Source: Acidobacteriota bacterium (GTDB lineage: Bacteria; Acidobacteriota; Blastocatellia; Pyrinomonadales; Pyrinomonadaceae). From it: a stretch of 64,000 nt of DNA. Positions 33,713 through 39,715 of this stretch are shown here, one piece after another (the stretch's first letter is position 1; each line of letters opens with the position of its first letter). The notes under the pieces were generated by a model. The model was not told the origin of the DNA, did not search any database, and saw only the letters and a program-made list of their open reading frames with translations. Where the stretch lies: contig JADJWI010000007.1 of NCBI GenBank assembly GCA_016716435.1, positions 124,001 through 188,000 on the forward strand, in the 5' to 3' direction. A program made the translations under genes and the position numbers.

Positions 33713-34384
33713 ATGAAAAACCTGTTGTTAATGATCGCAGTTCTCGCGATTGCTGTTAGTCCGTCGCTTGCACAGGACGACGACGATACAGATGTCCAAT
33801 TTTGGAATGAGACCCAGGTCGTTGTGCCTTTCGGCAAGAAGCGGGAATGGTCGGCGGCGTTCTCAACCGTTGGCCGGTTCGGCGACAACATGTCACGGGC
33901 CAATGATGTCCGGGTAGGTTTCACGCTGACCCGAAAGATGAACAAGTATCTTTCGTTGGGCGGGGCTTACATTTACCGGTACACGAGCCCGTCGGCGGGT
34001 GTTGATCGGTACGAGACCCGTTATCTGGGCATCGCATCGGTGAACGTACCGCTGAACGAAAAGTGGACTTTTGTGAATCGGAATATGTTTCAGTACGAGA
34101 ACAGGCATTCTCGTTCTGACCGTAGGACGATACGCAGCCGGGCCGGCCTCGAACGCGAGGTCACGTTCGCAAAACGTAAATTCGAACCATTTGGCACGAT
34201 CGAGTTTACGCTTGACGCAAACGCCCGGGAGGTGACGCGGATCCGTTCTCAGTTGGGAGTTTCGCATAAGTTCAACAAAACGGTCTCGGCAAGTGTCTTT
34301 TATCTTCGCCAAGACGAGCTTCGGGGAGGAAGCCCGCAGGCAATAAACGCCCTCGGGACAAGCCTCCGGTTCACTGTCAGATAA
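33713..34384 (+). CDS. DUF2490 family outer-membrane-like protein
   Basis: A 223-residue exported protein with a signal peptide ending SPSLAQ and a beta-barrel pattern of alternating strands with aromatic ends (YIYRYTSPS, WTFVNRNMFQYENR, ASVFYLRQDELR, TSLRFTVR at the C-terminus). It matches DUF2490, a family of predicted outer-membrane beta-barrels of unknown function. GAGGGGAAG precedes the ATG at 33713. It is the first gene after the Mn2+ riboswitch, so its expression should depend on manganese; a role in metal passage through the outer membrane would fit but is inference. Confidence 0.85.
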   Translation: MKNLLLMIAVLAIAVSPSLAQDDDDTDVQFWNETQVVVPFGKKREWSAAFSTVGRFGDNMSRANDVRVGFTLTRKMNKYLSLGGAYIYRYTSPSAGVDRYETRYLGIASVNVPLNEKWTFVNRNMFQYENRHSRSDRRTIRSRAGLEREVTFAKRKFEPFGTIEFTLDANAREVTRIRSQLGVSHKFNKTVSASVFYLRQDELRGGSPQAINALGTSLRFTVR

Positions 34385-34409
34385 AAAACGAGCATAAGGA
34401 AGGAAATCA

Positions 34410-35123
34410 ATGAAAACGATCAAACTACTAATTTTTACGTTGGTGTTCAGTATCTCGGTGGTTCCGGCAATTGCCCAGAAGTCCGCCGGCTATGGAGTCC
34501 AGACAAAGGCTTCTCAGGCCGCGATGACCCCGCAGCAGGCACTCCAGCTGCTCAAGGACGGAAACGGGAGATTCGTTGCCGGCAAGCCCAAGAATCAGAA
34601 GAACTACCGCAAACAGGTATCCTTTACGGCCCAGGGGCAGTTTCCCTATGCCGCGATCCTGAGCTGCCTTGATTCGCGTGTTGCGGTCGAAGAGATCTTC
34701 GACCTCAACAATGGAGATTCGTTCAATGGCCGCGTTGCCGGCAACGTTATGAACCCGGATATGCTCGGGAGCTTTGAGTTTGCTACGAAGCTCGCCGGTG
34801 CAAAGGTCGTAATGGTTCTCGGGCACTCGAAGTGCGGTGCGGTGATGGGTGCTTGCGACCGTGCGGAGATGGGGAATCTGACCGGACTTCTTGACCGCAT
34901 AGAGCCGGCCGTTGACCTGATCTCGGCCAACTGGCGTGATGGGGACAAGAACTCAAAGAATTCGAATTTCGTTGAGGCCGTTGGCCGCAAGAACGTCGAG
35001 CTCGTGATGGAGAACATCAAGAAGGAAAGCCCGATCCTCAAGGAAATGATCGAAAAGGGGCAGATCATCCTTGTCGGCGGCATTTATGACCTCGAGACCG
35101 GAAAGGTCGAGTTCATCGGCTAA
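34410..35123 (+). CDS. Beta-class carbonic anhydrase, exported
   Basis: A 237-residue enzyme that interconverts CO2 and bicarbonate. The signal peptide ends VVPAIAQ, so it should work in the periplasm, less common for the beta class. The metal ligands C86, D88 (in SCLDSR), H139 and C142 (in GHSKCGAV) are complete, with R90 forming the Asp-Arg dyad. It follows the DUF2490 gene by 25 bases with AAGGAAGG before the ATG, so it belongs to the riboswitch-controlled transcript. The metal is normally zinc; control by manganese is notable. A terminator follows the gene. Confidence 0.93.
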   Translation: MKTIKLLIFTLVFSISVVPAIAQKSAGYGVQTKASQAAMTPQQALQLLKDGNGRFVAGKPKNQKNYRKQVSFTAQGQFPYAAILSCLDSRVAVEEIFDLNNGDSFNGRVAGNVMNPDMLGSFEFATKLAGAKVVMVLGHSKCGAVMGACDRAEMGNLTGLLDRIEPAVDLISANWRDGDKNSKNSNFVEAVGRKNVELVMENIKKESPILKEMIEKGQIILVGGIYDLETGKVEFIG

Positions 35124-35149
35124 GCCGGAAAACAACTGTAGAAACAGCT

Positions 35150-35199
35150 AACACAGGCCTTGCTGAGCGGAAGTTGCTCAAGCGGGCCTGTGTTTTATT
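35150..35199 (+). terminator. Terminator after carbonic anhydrase
   Basis: AACACAGGCC (35150-35159) pairs with GGCCTGTGTT (35185-35194), followed by TTATTT. It ends the Mn-responsive two-gene unit. Confidence 0.8.
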
Positions 35200-35253
35200 T
35201 GACGGGTGATGCGATGTTGCCGCAATTGGGCGAAATAGGTTTAGGATAAGGCT

Positions 35254-35523
35254 ATGGAAAATGCAACGGCAGCGGTGCTTGATGGCCTAGGCTGGATCGG
35301 GGCTGCGTTTATACTTACGGGGTATTTGCTTGTCTCGTTCAGAAAGATCGCTCCGGATTCTTACGCGTATCAGGGGCTGAACATCTCGGCAAGCATTTTG
35401 CTCCTGATCAATACGATGTATTACGGGGCGTATCCATCGAGCTTTGTGAACGCGGTCTGGGCCGTTATCGGTGTTGTAGCGGTCGCGGCAGTGGTGAGAA
35501 AAAATGCGAAGAATATCAGTTGA
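35254..35523 (+). CDS. CBU_0592-like small membrane protein (copy A)
   Basis: An 89-residue protein with three hydrophobic segments (LGWIGAAFILTGYLLVSF, ASILLLINTMYYGAYP, VWAVIGVVAVAAVV) and the YQGLN and NTMYYGAYPSSFVNAVWA motifs of the CBU_0592 family of bacterial membrane proteins of unknown function. A close paralogue (copy B) sits at 36787-37056. Immediately after its stop lie a remnant of ridA and a copy of the sufB tail, so the gene marks one edge of a recombination joint. Confidence 0.8.
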   Translation: MENATAAVLDGLGWIGAAFILTGYLLVSFRKIAPDSYAYQGLNISASILLLINTMYYGAYPSSFVNAVWAVIGVVAVAAVVRKNAKNIS

Positions 35524-35524
35524 A

Positions 35525-35600
35525 GGGATTCCGGAGCCGAAAGGGCGTTATTCGCCCGGCAATTAGAATGGCGGGTTGATATGTGCGTCGGGGCAGCCGC
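35525..35600 (+). pseudogene. Remnant of the ridA 5' end
   Basis: A 66-base core (35532-35597) aligns without gaps to the start of the intact ridA with 50 identities. In frame it reads PEPKGRYSPGN, stop, then NGGLICASGQ against PQPKGHYSPGVEHNGLIYVSGQ in RidA. It breaks off exactly where the third sufB tail copy begins (35606). It cannot make a protein. Confidence 0.85.
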
Positions 35601-35605
35601 CACTA

Positions 35606-35665
35606 GAATACGCGGTGGAAGCGACAAAGTTGTCGGGGTTGAAGCTTGAAGGAAGTGCAGGGCAG
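35606..35665 (+). repeat. Third copy of the sufB 3' end (60 bp)
   Basis: Ungapped alignment with 32087-32146 gives 50 of 60 identities; translation is EYAVEATKLSGLKLEGSAG, with the TAG stop changed to CAG. Five of the eight changed codons are synonymous, so this tail evolved as coding sequence before becoming detached, which points to origin from another lineage's sufB rather than decay of a local duplicate. The next gene starts 6 bases later. Confidence 0.88.
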
Positions 35666-35670
35666 AGCTT

Positions 35671-36393
35671 ATGCGGATTTCTAAATTTCTATCGCTTTTT
35701 ACTGTGGTTTTTCTGACGTCAAGTCTTGCCGTTGCCCAATGCCGAGACGAAGGATGTGGGCTGGTCATTCGAGCCAAAGTCGCGAAAATTGAAGTTGATA
35801 GAAGCGATAGGGATTACGTTAGATTCAAAATCGGTCTTGATGTCGAATTCTCCAATGAAGGTGACAGGCCTATCATTTTGTTCAGGCCTCAAGATAAAAG
35901 CGGATACGTGCTGGGTGGTTGGCACGTATATCTGGAGGACGAGAAAAAAACTCGGCGCTCGCTGTTGATCGAAGGATACTGGCAGTCCGTTTCCGGTAGT
36001 GAAGAGTATCGAGATCTGGCGAAGAAGCTGGATAAAAAGACTCCGCCGTCCGAATATACGTTGACTCTTCAGCCAAGTGAAATTTGGAAATCAAGCGGTA
36101 ATGTTCAGCTCAGATTTGAGTCAAAGGGCCCGAAATACACGTGTTGTGTTGCCTGGGATGAGATAAGTACATTTCCATCGAAGGAATTTCAAATGCGCAT
36201 TACGTACGAGCTTTCCCCTTGGAACATTGAATATTTCAAGCCGAATTTGATCCGCAAATTACAGAAGCGGTGGAAGGGCTACGGTAACGTTTTGGTTGAA
36301 AAGGAAAAGGAAGGAAGGTTTGACCACTTCCGATTTTCATCTGAGCCGATATCGGTTGACTTTAGTAAAGCGACAGAATTACAGAAACCTTGA
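35671..36393 (+). CDS. Exported accessory protein of unknown function
   Basis: A 240-residue exported protein with a signal peptide ending SSLAVAQ, then CRDEGCGLVIRAKVAKIEV and a beta-rich region with paired cysteines (TCCVAW). I do not recognise a family. GC over 35701-35940 is about 47% (113/240 counted), well below the suf genes. It lies directly behind a detached sufB tail, just as the other orphan lies behind the real sufB. The TGA at 36391 overlaps a TTG that could extend ridA, but the ridA ATG at 36402 is more likely. Confidence 0.72.
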   Translation: MRISKFLSLFTVVFLTSSLAVAQCRDEGCGLVIRAKVAKIEVDRSDRDYVRFKIGLDVEFSNEGDRPIILFRPQDKSGYVLGGWHVYLEDEKKTRRSLLIEGYWQSVSGSEEYRDLAKKLDKKTPPSEYTLTLQPSEIWKSSGNVQLRFESKGPKYTCCVAWDEISTFPSKEFQMRITYELSPWNIEYFKPNLIRKLQKRWKGYGNVLVEKEKEGRFDHFRFSSEPISVDFSKATELQKP

Positions 36394-36401
36394 AGACAAG
36401 A

Positions 36402-36779
36402 ATGAAAAGGATTCAACCACCAAACCAGCCACAGCCGAAAGGGCATTATTCGCCGGGCGTTGAGCATAACGGGTTGATCTATGTATCAGGACAGTTGCCG
36501 ATGTCGTTGGATACGCGGGAGCCGTTTACGGGTGATATTGGTGAGCAGACGGAACTTGCTTTGCGAAATGTTGAGGCGGTGTTGAAGGCGGGTGGCAGCG
36601 ATCTGGGCCATGTTTTGCAGATGACGATATACGTGTCTGATATGGAAATGTGGGACGAGGTGAATACGAAATACGCTGAGGTGATGGGCGAGCATCGGCC
36701 GGCGAGGGCGATCGTTCCCGTTAAGGACCTGCACTTCGGGACGAAGATAGAGATTCAGGCGATAGCGGCGAAGGCCTAG
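36402..36779 (+). CDS. ridA: RidA/YjgF family enamine-imine deaminase
   Basis: A 125-residue protein of the RidA family, trimeric enzymes that hydrolyse reactive enamine/imine intermediates released by PLP enzymes. GHYSPGVEHNGLIYVSGQLP at the start and the HRPARAIVPVKDLHFGTKIEIQAIA ending, with the conserved Arg (in RPARA) and the terminal Glu (KIEIQA), are diagnostic. Its place in an operon with the PLP enzyme SufS is suggestive, since RidA can protect PLP enzymes, but no direct link is shown. A TTG at 36390 would add four residues. A broken copy of its 5' end lies at 35525. Confidence 0.93.
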   Translation: MKRIQPPNQPQPKGHYSPGVEHNGLIYVSGQLPMSLDTREPFTGDIGEQTELALRNVEAVLKAGGSDLGHVLQMTIYVSDMEMWDEVNTKYAEVMGEHRPARAIVPVKDLHFGTKIEIQAIAAKA

Positions 36780-36786
36780 GAAGCGG

Positions 36787-37056
36787 ATCGAAGCGATCAT
36801 TTTAGACGGGCTGGGCTGGATCGGGGCGGCGTTTATTTTGGCGGCTTACGGAATGGTGTCGTTCAAGAAGCTGAAGCCTGATTCGTTTGCCTATCAGGGG
36901 CTGAACATCGCGGCGAGCATTTTGCTGCTGATAAACACGATGTATTACGGAGCGTATCCTTCGAGTTTTGTTAATGCGGTCTGGGCGGTGATCGCGGTCG
37001 TTGCCATCGTTGCGGTAGTCCGCGGAGGCCAATCGGCGAGGGGCGAAGAGGCGTAG
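36787..37056 (+). CDS. CBU_0592-like small membrane protein (copy B), start codon lost
   Basis: An approximately 89-residue reading frame nearly identical to copy A in the core (NTMYYGAYPSSFVNAVWAVI). Homology to copy A begins at an ATC (36787) followed by GAA-GCG-ATC, exactly where copy A has ATG-GAA, with AGGAAG upstream. No ATG, GTG or TTG occurs before the TTG at 36838, so either the codon ATC is used, or a shorter protein from 36838 (72 residues, first helix cut) is made, or the gene is dying. The frame is otherwise intact and followed after 2 bases by the next gene. Confidence 0.65.
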   Translation: MEAIILDGLGWIGAAFILAAYGMVSFKKLKPDSFAYQGLNIAASILLLINTMYYGAYPSSFVNAVWAVIAVVAIVAVVRGGQSARGEEA

Positions 37057-37058
37057 GG

Positions 37059-37319
37059 ATGCAATATTACGGCATAGATTGGCTGGCGACCGCGGCGGGG
37101 CTTTCGGGCGTTTATCTACTCGGCAATCGGAACCGCATCGGCTTTTTGGTGATGATGCTCGCGAGCCTGAGCTGGATGACGGTCGGCTTTTTGATCAACA
37201 GCATTGCCTTGATACTCGGGAGCGTCGTTTTCTTTAGCCTGCACGTCCGCGGTTTTCTCGCCTGGCGGCGCGAGGAGCGGGACGCGATGGACGCGGTGCA
37301 CATAACGGTGGCGAAATGA
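37059..37319 (+). CDS. Small membrane protein
   Basis: An 86-residue protein with about three hydrophobic helices (ATAAGLSGVYLL, GFLVMMLASLSWMTVGFLI, ALILGSVVFFSLHVRGFLAW) and a charged tail. The layout resembles half of a PnuC or SemiSWEET-type three-helix unit, with GNRNRIGFLVM in the loop, but I cannot name it. Start ATG at 37059 follows AGGG. It overlaps phzF by 4 bases, so translation is coupled, and it may be a partner of the CBU_0592-like proteins. Confidence 0.65.
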   Translation: MQYYGIDWLATAAGLSGVYLLGNRNRIGFLVMMLASLSWMTVGFLINSIALILGSVVFFSLHVRGFLAWRREERDAMDAVHITVAK

Positions 37320-38134
37320 GTTTGAAGATATTTCAGGTTGATGCATTTACGAGCAAGCCCTTTGGCGGAAATCCGGCGGCAGTTGTGCCGCTCGAAGGCT
37401 GGCTTGCGGACGAGTTGATGCTGCAGATCGCGGCGGAGAATAACCTTTCCGAGACGGCGTACTTCATTAACGACGGCGACCGCTATCACATCCGCTGGTT
37501 TACGCCGACGGTCGAGGTGAACCTCTGCGGCCACGCAACGCTCGCGACCGCGCATGTGATCTTCAATGAGCTGAAATTGGAGGACGAGGTCATTCAATTT
37601 CATTCGGACCGCAGCGGCGAGCTAAGCGTCGTAAAGGCCGGCGACCGCCTTGTACTCGATTTTCCCGCGTATCCGATGACCGAGATCGAAGCAGTTCCGG
37701 GACTTGCCGAAGCCATCGGTGCCGAGCCGAAACAGACCTGGGAAGCGCAGGGAAATATGGTGTTTCTGCTGCTCGATAGTGAAGCGCAGATCAGGGCACT
37801 TGACCCTGATATGTCGCTCGTCGCGAAGATGCCGTATGACGAGGTAATCGTTACCGCGACGGGCGATAGCAGCGATTTTGCATCGCGGATGTTCGCACCG
37901 CGGATCGGCATCCCTGAAGACCCGGTGACCGGAGCGATACATTGTTCGCTGATCCCGTATTGGGCAGAGCGGCTGGGCAAAAACGAACTATTCGCCCGGC
38001 AGGTCTCGGCCCGCGGCGGCGAACTCTATTGCGAACTCGCCGGCGACCGAGTGAAGATCGGCGGAAATGCGGTGACGTTTTTGAAAGGCGAGATCTATCT
38101 GGAAGAATCGCCACTGAGCTCACAGAGCGATTGA
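37316..38134 (+). CDS. PhzF family isomerase
   Basis: A 272-residue protein of the PhzF/DAP-epimerase fold: two similar halves, with the VDAFTSKPFGGNPAAVV start, the catalytic Glu in AAENNLSETAYF and the LCGHATLATAHV loop, then DPVTGAIHCSLIPYW in the second half. PhzF itself isomerises a phenazine precursor, but most homologues act in unknown isomerisations; no phenazine gene is near. The last eight residues (SPLSSQSD) and the TGA stop are encoded by an intergenic-type 9-bp repeat, so the original C-terminus was replaced. Confidence 0.9.
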   Translation: MSLKIFQVDAFTSKPFGGNPAAVVPLEGWLADELMLQIAAENNLSETAYFINDGDRYHIRWFTPTVEVNLCGHATLATAHVIFNELKLEDEVIQFHSDRSGELSVVKAGDRLVLDFPAYPMTEIEAVPGLAEAIGAEPKQTWEAQGNMVFLLLDSEAQIRALDPDMSLVAKMPYDEVIVTATGDSSDFASRMFAPRIGIPEDPVTGAIHCSLIPYWAERLGKNELFARQVSARGGELYCELAGDRVKIGGNAVTFLKGEIYLEESPLSSQSD

Positions 38135-38174
38135 GATTTTTAGAAAACCTCAGGGTTCTCTGTGAACTCGGTGG
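38111..38174. repeat. Inverted CACNGAG-type element at the phzF end, before sufC
   Basis: CCACTGAGCTCACAGAG (38111-38127) and CTCTGTGAACTCGGTGG (38158-38174) are inverted with 15 of 17 matches. The phzF TGA is at 38132-38134, inside it. It is a short form of the element before sufB (30585-30694). It leaves 18 bases to the sufC ATG. Confidence 0.82.
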
Positions 38175-38192
38175 TTAAAAGACGACAAATTT

Positions 38193-38945
38193 ATGTTGCT
38201 AGAAGTTAAAGACCTGCATGCAGGCATTGATGGAAAAGAGATATTGAAGGGCCTGAATCTTCAGGTTCGGAAGGGCGAGGTCCACGCCATCATGGGGCCG
38301 AATGGTTCGGGCAAATCGACGCTGTCGAAAGTCTTGGCCGGGCATCCGACCTATGAGGTGATCTCGGGCGAGGTGTTGTTCGAGGGCAAGGATCTCCTTG
38401 AGCTTGAACCGGACGAACGCGCACGCGAAGGCGTTTTCATGGCGTTTCAATATCCGGTCGAGGTTCCGGGCGTTTCAAATTCGCAGTTTCTGCGGCTCGC
38501 CTATAACGAGAAGATGAAGCACCTTGGGCAGGAAGAGCTCGACCCGCTTGAGTTCAACGACTACCTGAAAGAGAAGGCAAAGATCGTTGAGATGGACCCG
38601 CAGTTCTTCAAGCGTTCGGTCAACGAGGGCTTTTCGGGCGGTGAGAAAAAGCGGAACGAGATATTGCAGATGGCAGTGCTCGAGCCGAAGCTCGCGATAC
38701 TCGATGAGACCGATTCGGGGCTCGACATCGATGCACTTCGCATCGTTGCGGAAGGCGTGAACAAGCTCCGAAATTCTGAGAACGGCATCATTTTGGTCAC
38801 CCACTACCAACGGCTGCTCAATTTCATAGTGCCCGATTACGTACATGTTTTGGCCAATGGCCGCATCGTTAAAGAAGGCGGCAAGGAACTCGCCCTCGAA
38901 CTCGAAGAAAAGGGCTACGACTGGGTCAAGGGAGCGGCGAACTAG
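38193..38945 (+). CDS. sufC: SufC, ATPase of the SUF complex
   Basis: A 250-residue cytoplasmic ABC-type ATPase that drives the SufBC2D scaffold. Walker A GPNGSGKST begins at residue 35, the signature FSGGEKKR is near 150, Walker B LAILDETDSGLD near 168, and the H-loop in LVTHY near 208. No membrane domain, as expected for SufC. It is far from sufB here but close to an inverted repeat also found before sufB. The stop is followed after 10 bases by hicB. Confidence 0.97.
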   Translation: MLLEVKDLHAGIDGKEILKGLNLQVRKGEVHAIMGPNGSGKSTLSKVLAGHPTYEVISGEVLFEGKDLLELEPDERAREGVFMAFQYPVEVPGVSNSQFLRLAYNEKMKHLGQEELDPLEFNDYLKEKAKIVEMDPQFFKRSVNEGFSGGEKKRNEILQMAVLEPKLAILDETDSGLDIDALRIVAEGVNKLRNSENGIILVTHYQRLLNFIVPDYVHVLANGRIVKEGGKELALELEEKGYDWVKGAAN

Positions 38946-38955
38946 GAGAACGACA

Positions 38956-39168
38956 ATGGCTCAGACTTACACTGCAATAATCAAGCAGGATGGCGAATGG
39001 TGGTACGGCTGGATCGAGGAGATACAGGGCGTCAATTGCCAGGAGAATTCTCGGGAAGAATTGATCGAAACGCTCAAGGTCACGCTTAGTGAAGCGATCG
39101 AGCTAAATCGTCAAGACGCCCGTTCGTTCGCCGGGGAGAATTATCGCGAGCTTCCGATCGCCGTATGA
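38956..39168 (+). CDS. hicB: HicB-type antitoxin
   Basis: A 70-residue HicB-like protein: a partly degraded RNase H fold (TYTAIIKQDGEWWYGWIEEIQGVNCQENS) followed by a helix ELIETLKVTLSEAIELN. HicB binds and blocks HicA. No separate C-terminal DNA-binding domain is visible, so autoregulation would need another route. AGGAGAAC stands before the ATG at 38956. Its stop overlaps the hicA ATG (ATGA). The pair has been placed between sufC and sufD. Confidence 0.88.
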   Translation: MAQTYTAIIKQDGEWWYGWIEEIQGVNCQENSREELIETLKVTLSEAIELNRQDARSFAGENYRELPIAV

Positions 39169-39353
39169 AGCGGCGGGACCTTGTGCGGCATTTGACCGCG
39201 AACGGATGCGAATTGCTTCGTGAAGGCGGCCGCCATTCATGGTGGCACAACCCGGAACAGAATCGTCGGTCGGCTGTACCTCGGCATAACGAGATTCCAG
39301 ACGAATTGGCGAAAAAGATCTGCAAAGATCTCGGCGTACCAAAGCCGAAATAG
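39165..39353 (+). CDS. hicA: HicA-type mRNA interferase toxin
   Basis: A 62-residue dsRBD-like toxin that cuts mRNA. The catalytic His24 is in GGRHSWW; the MKRRDLVRHLTANG and IPDELAKKICKDLG ends fit the family. The gene order (antitoxin first) is one of the two known HicBA orders. It is short but appears complete and follows the antitoxin with an ATGA overlap. Confidence 0.88.
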   Translation: MKRRDLVRHLTANGCELLREGGRHSWWHNPEQNRRSAVPRHNEIPDELAKKICKDLGVPKPK

Positions 39354-39360
39354 GGCATTG

Positions 39361-39711
39361 ATGAAATTGCTAGACCAGAAGATCGAGGAAGAGATCGCCG
39401 AGGCTGAAAGGCTTTCGGCGGCGGGTGATGCCGAGGGAGCGTTCCGGCATCTCGAGCGGGCACATGTTCTCGGGCAGGCGAGCACATTTCAGCACACCCG
39501 CGTCCACTGGCTGATGCTCAAACACGGCATTCGCGAGCGGAACAAGAGAGAGGTTGCGGGGCAAATACTTCGTATCGGCGGTGCTGCAACGAAGACGCCG
39601 CTTGGGATCTACCCGAAAGGGAACACCGGCGGAGCGAACGTCAATCCGCTACGGCCGATGCCGATCCCGGACGACCTGGCGGCAATACTGGTGGGGACGG
39701 AAGGAAAGTAA
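39361..39711 (+). CDS. DUF3703 family protein
   Basis: A 116-residue soluble protein of the DUF3703 family. Diagnostic segments are AFRHLERAHVLGQASTFQHTRVHWLMLKHG and RIGGAATKTPLGIYPKGNTGG, the histidines of which suggest metal binding; relatives often accompany metal resistance genes. The function is unknown. Start ATG at 39361 is 7 bases after the hicA stop. It could be a carried passenger together with HicBA. Confidence 0.85.
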   Translation: MKLLDQKIEEEIAEAERLSAAGDAEGAFRHLERAHVLGQASTFQHTRVHWLMLKHGIRERNKREVAGQILRIGGAATKTPLGIYPKGNTGGANVNPLRPMPIPDDLAAILVGTEGK

Positions 39712-39715
39712 CGAT

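Noticed and set aside
37316..38134. PhzF as part of a phenazine pathway
   Set aside because: No other phz gene is present; most PhzF-family proteins are unrelated to phenazines.
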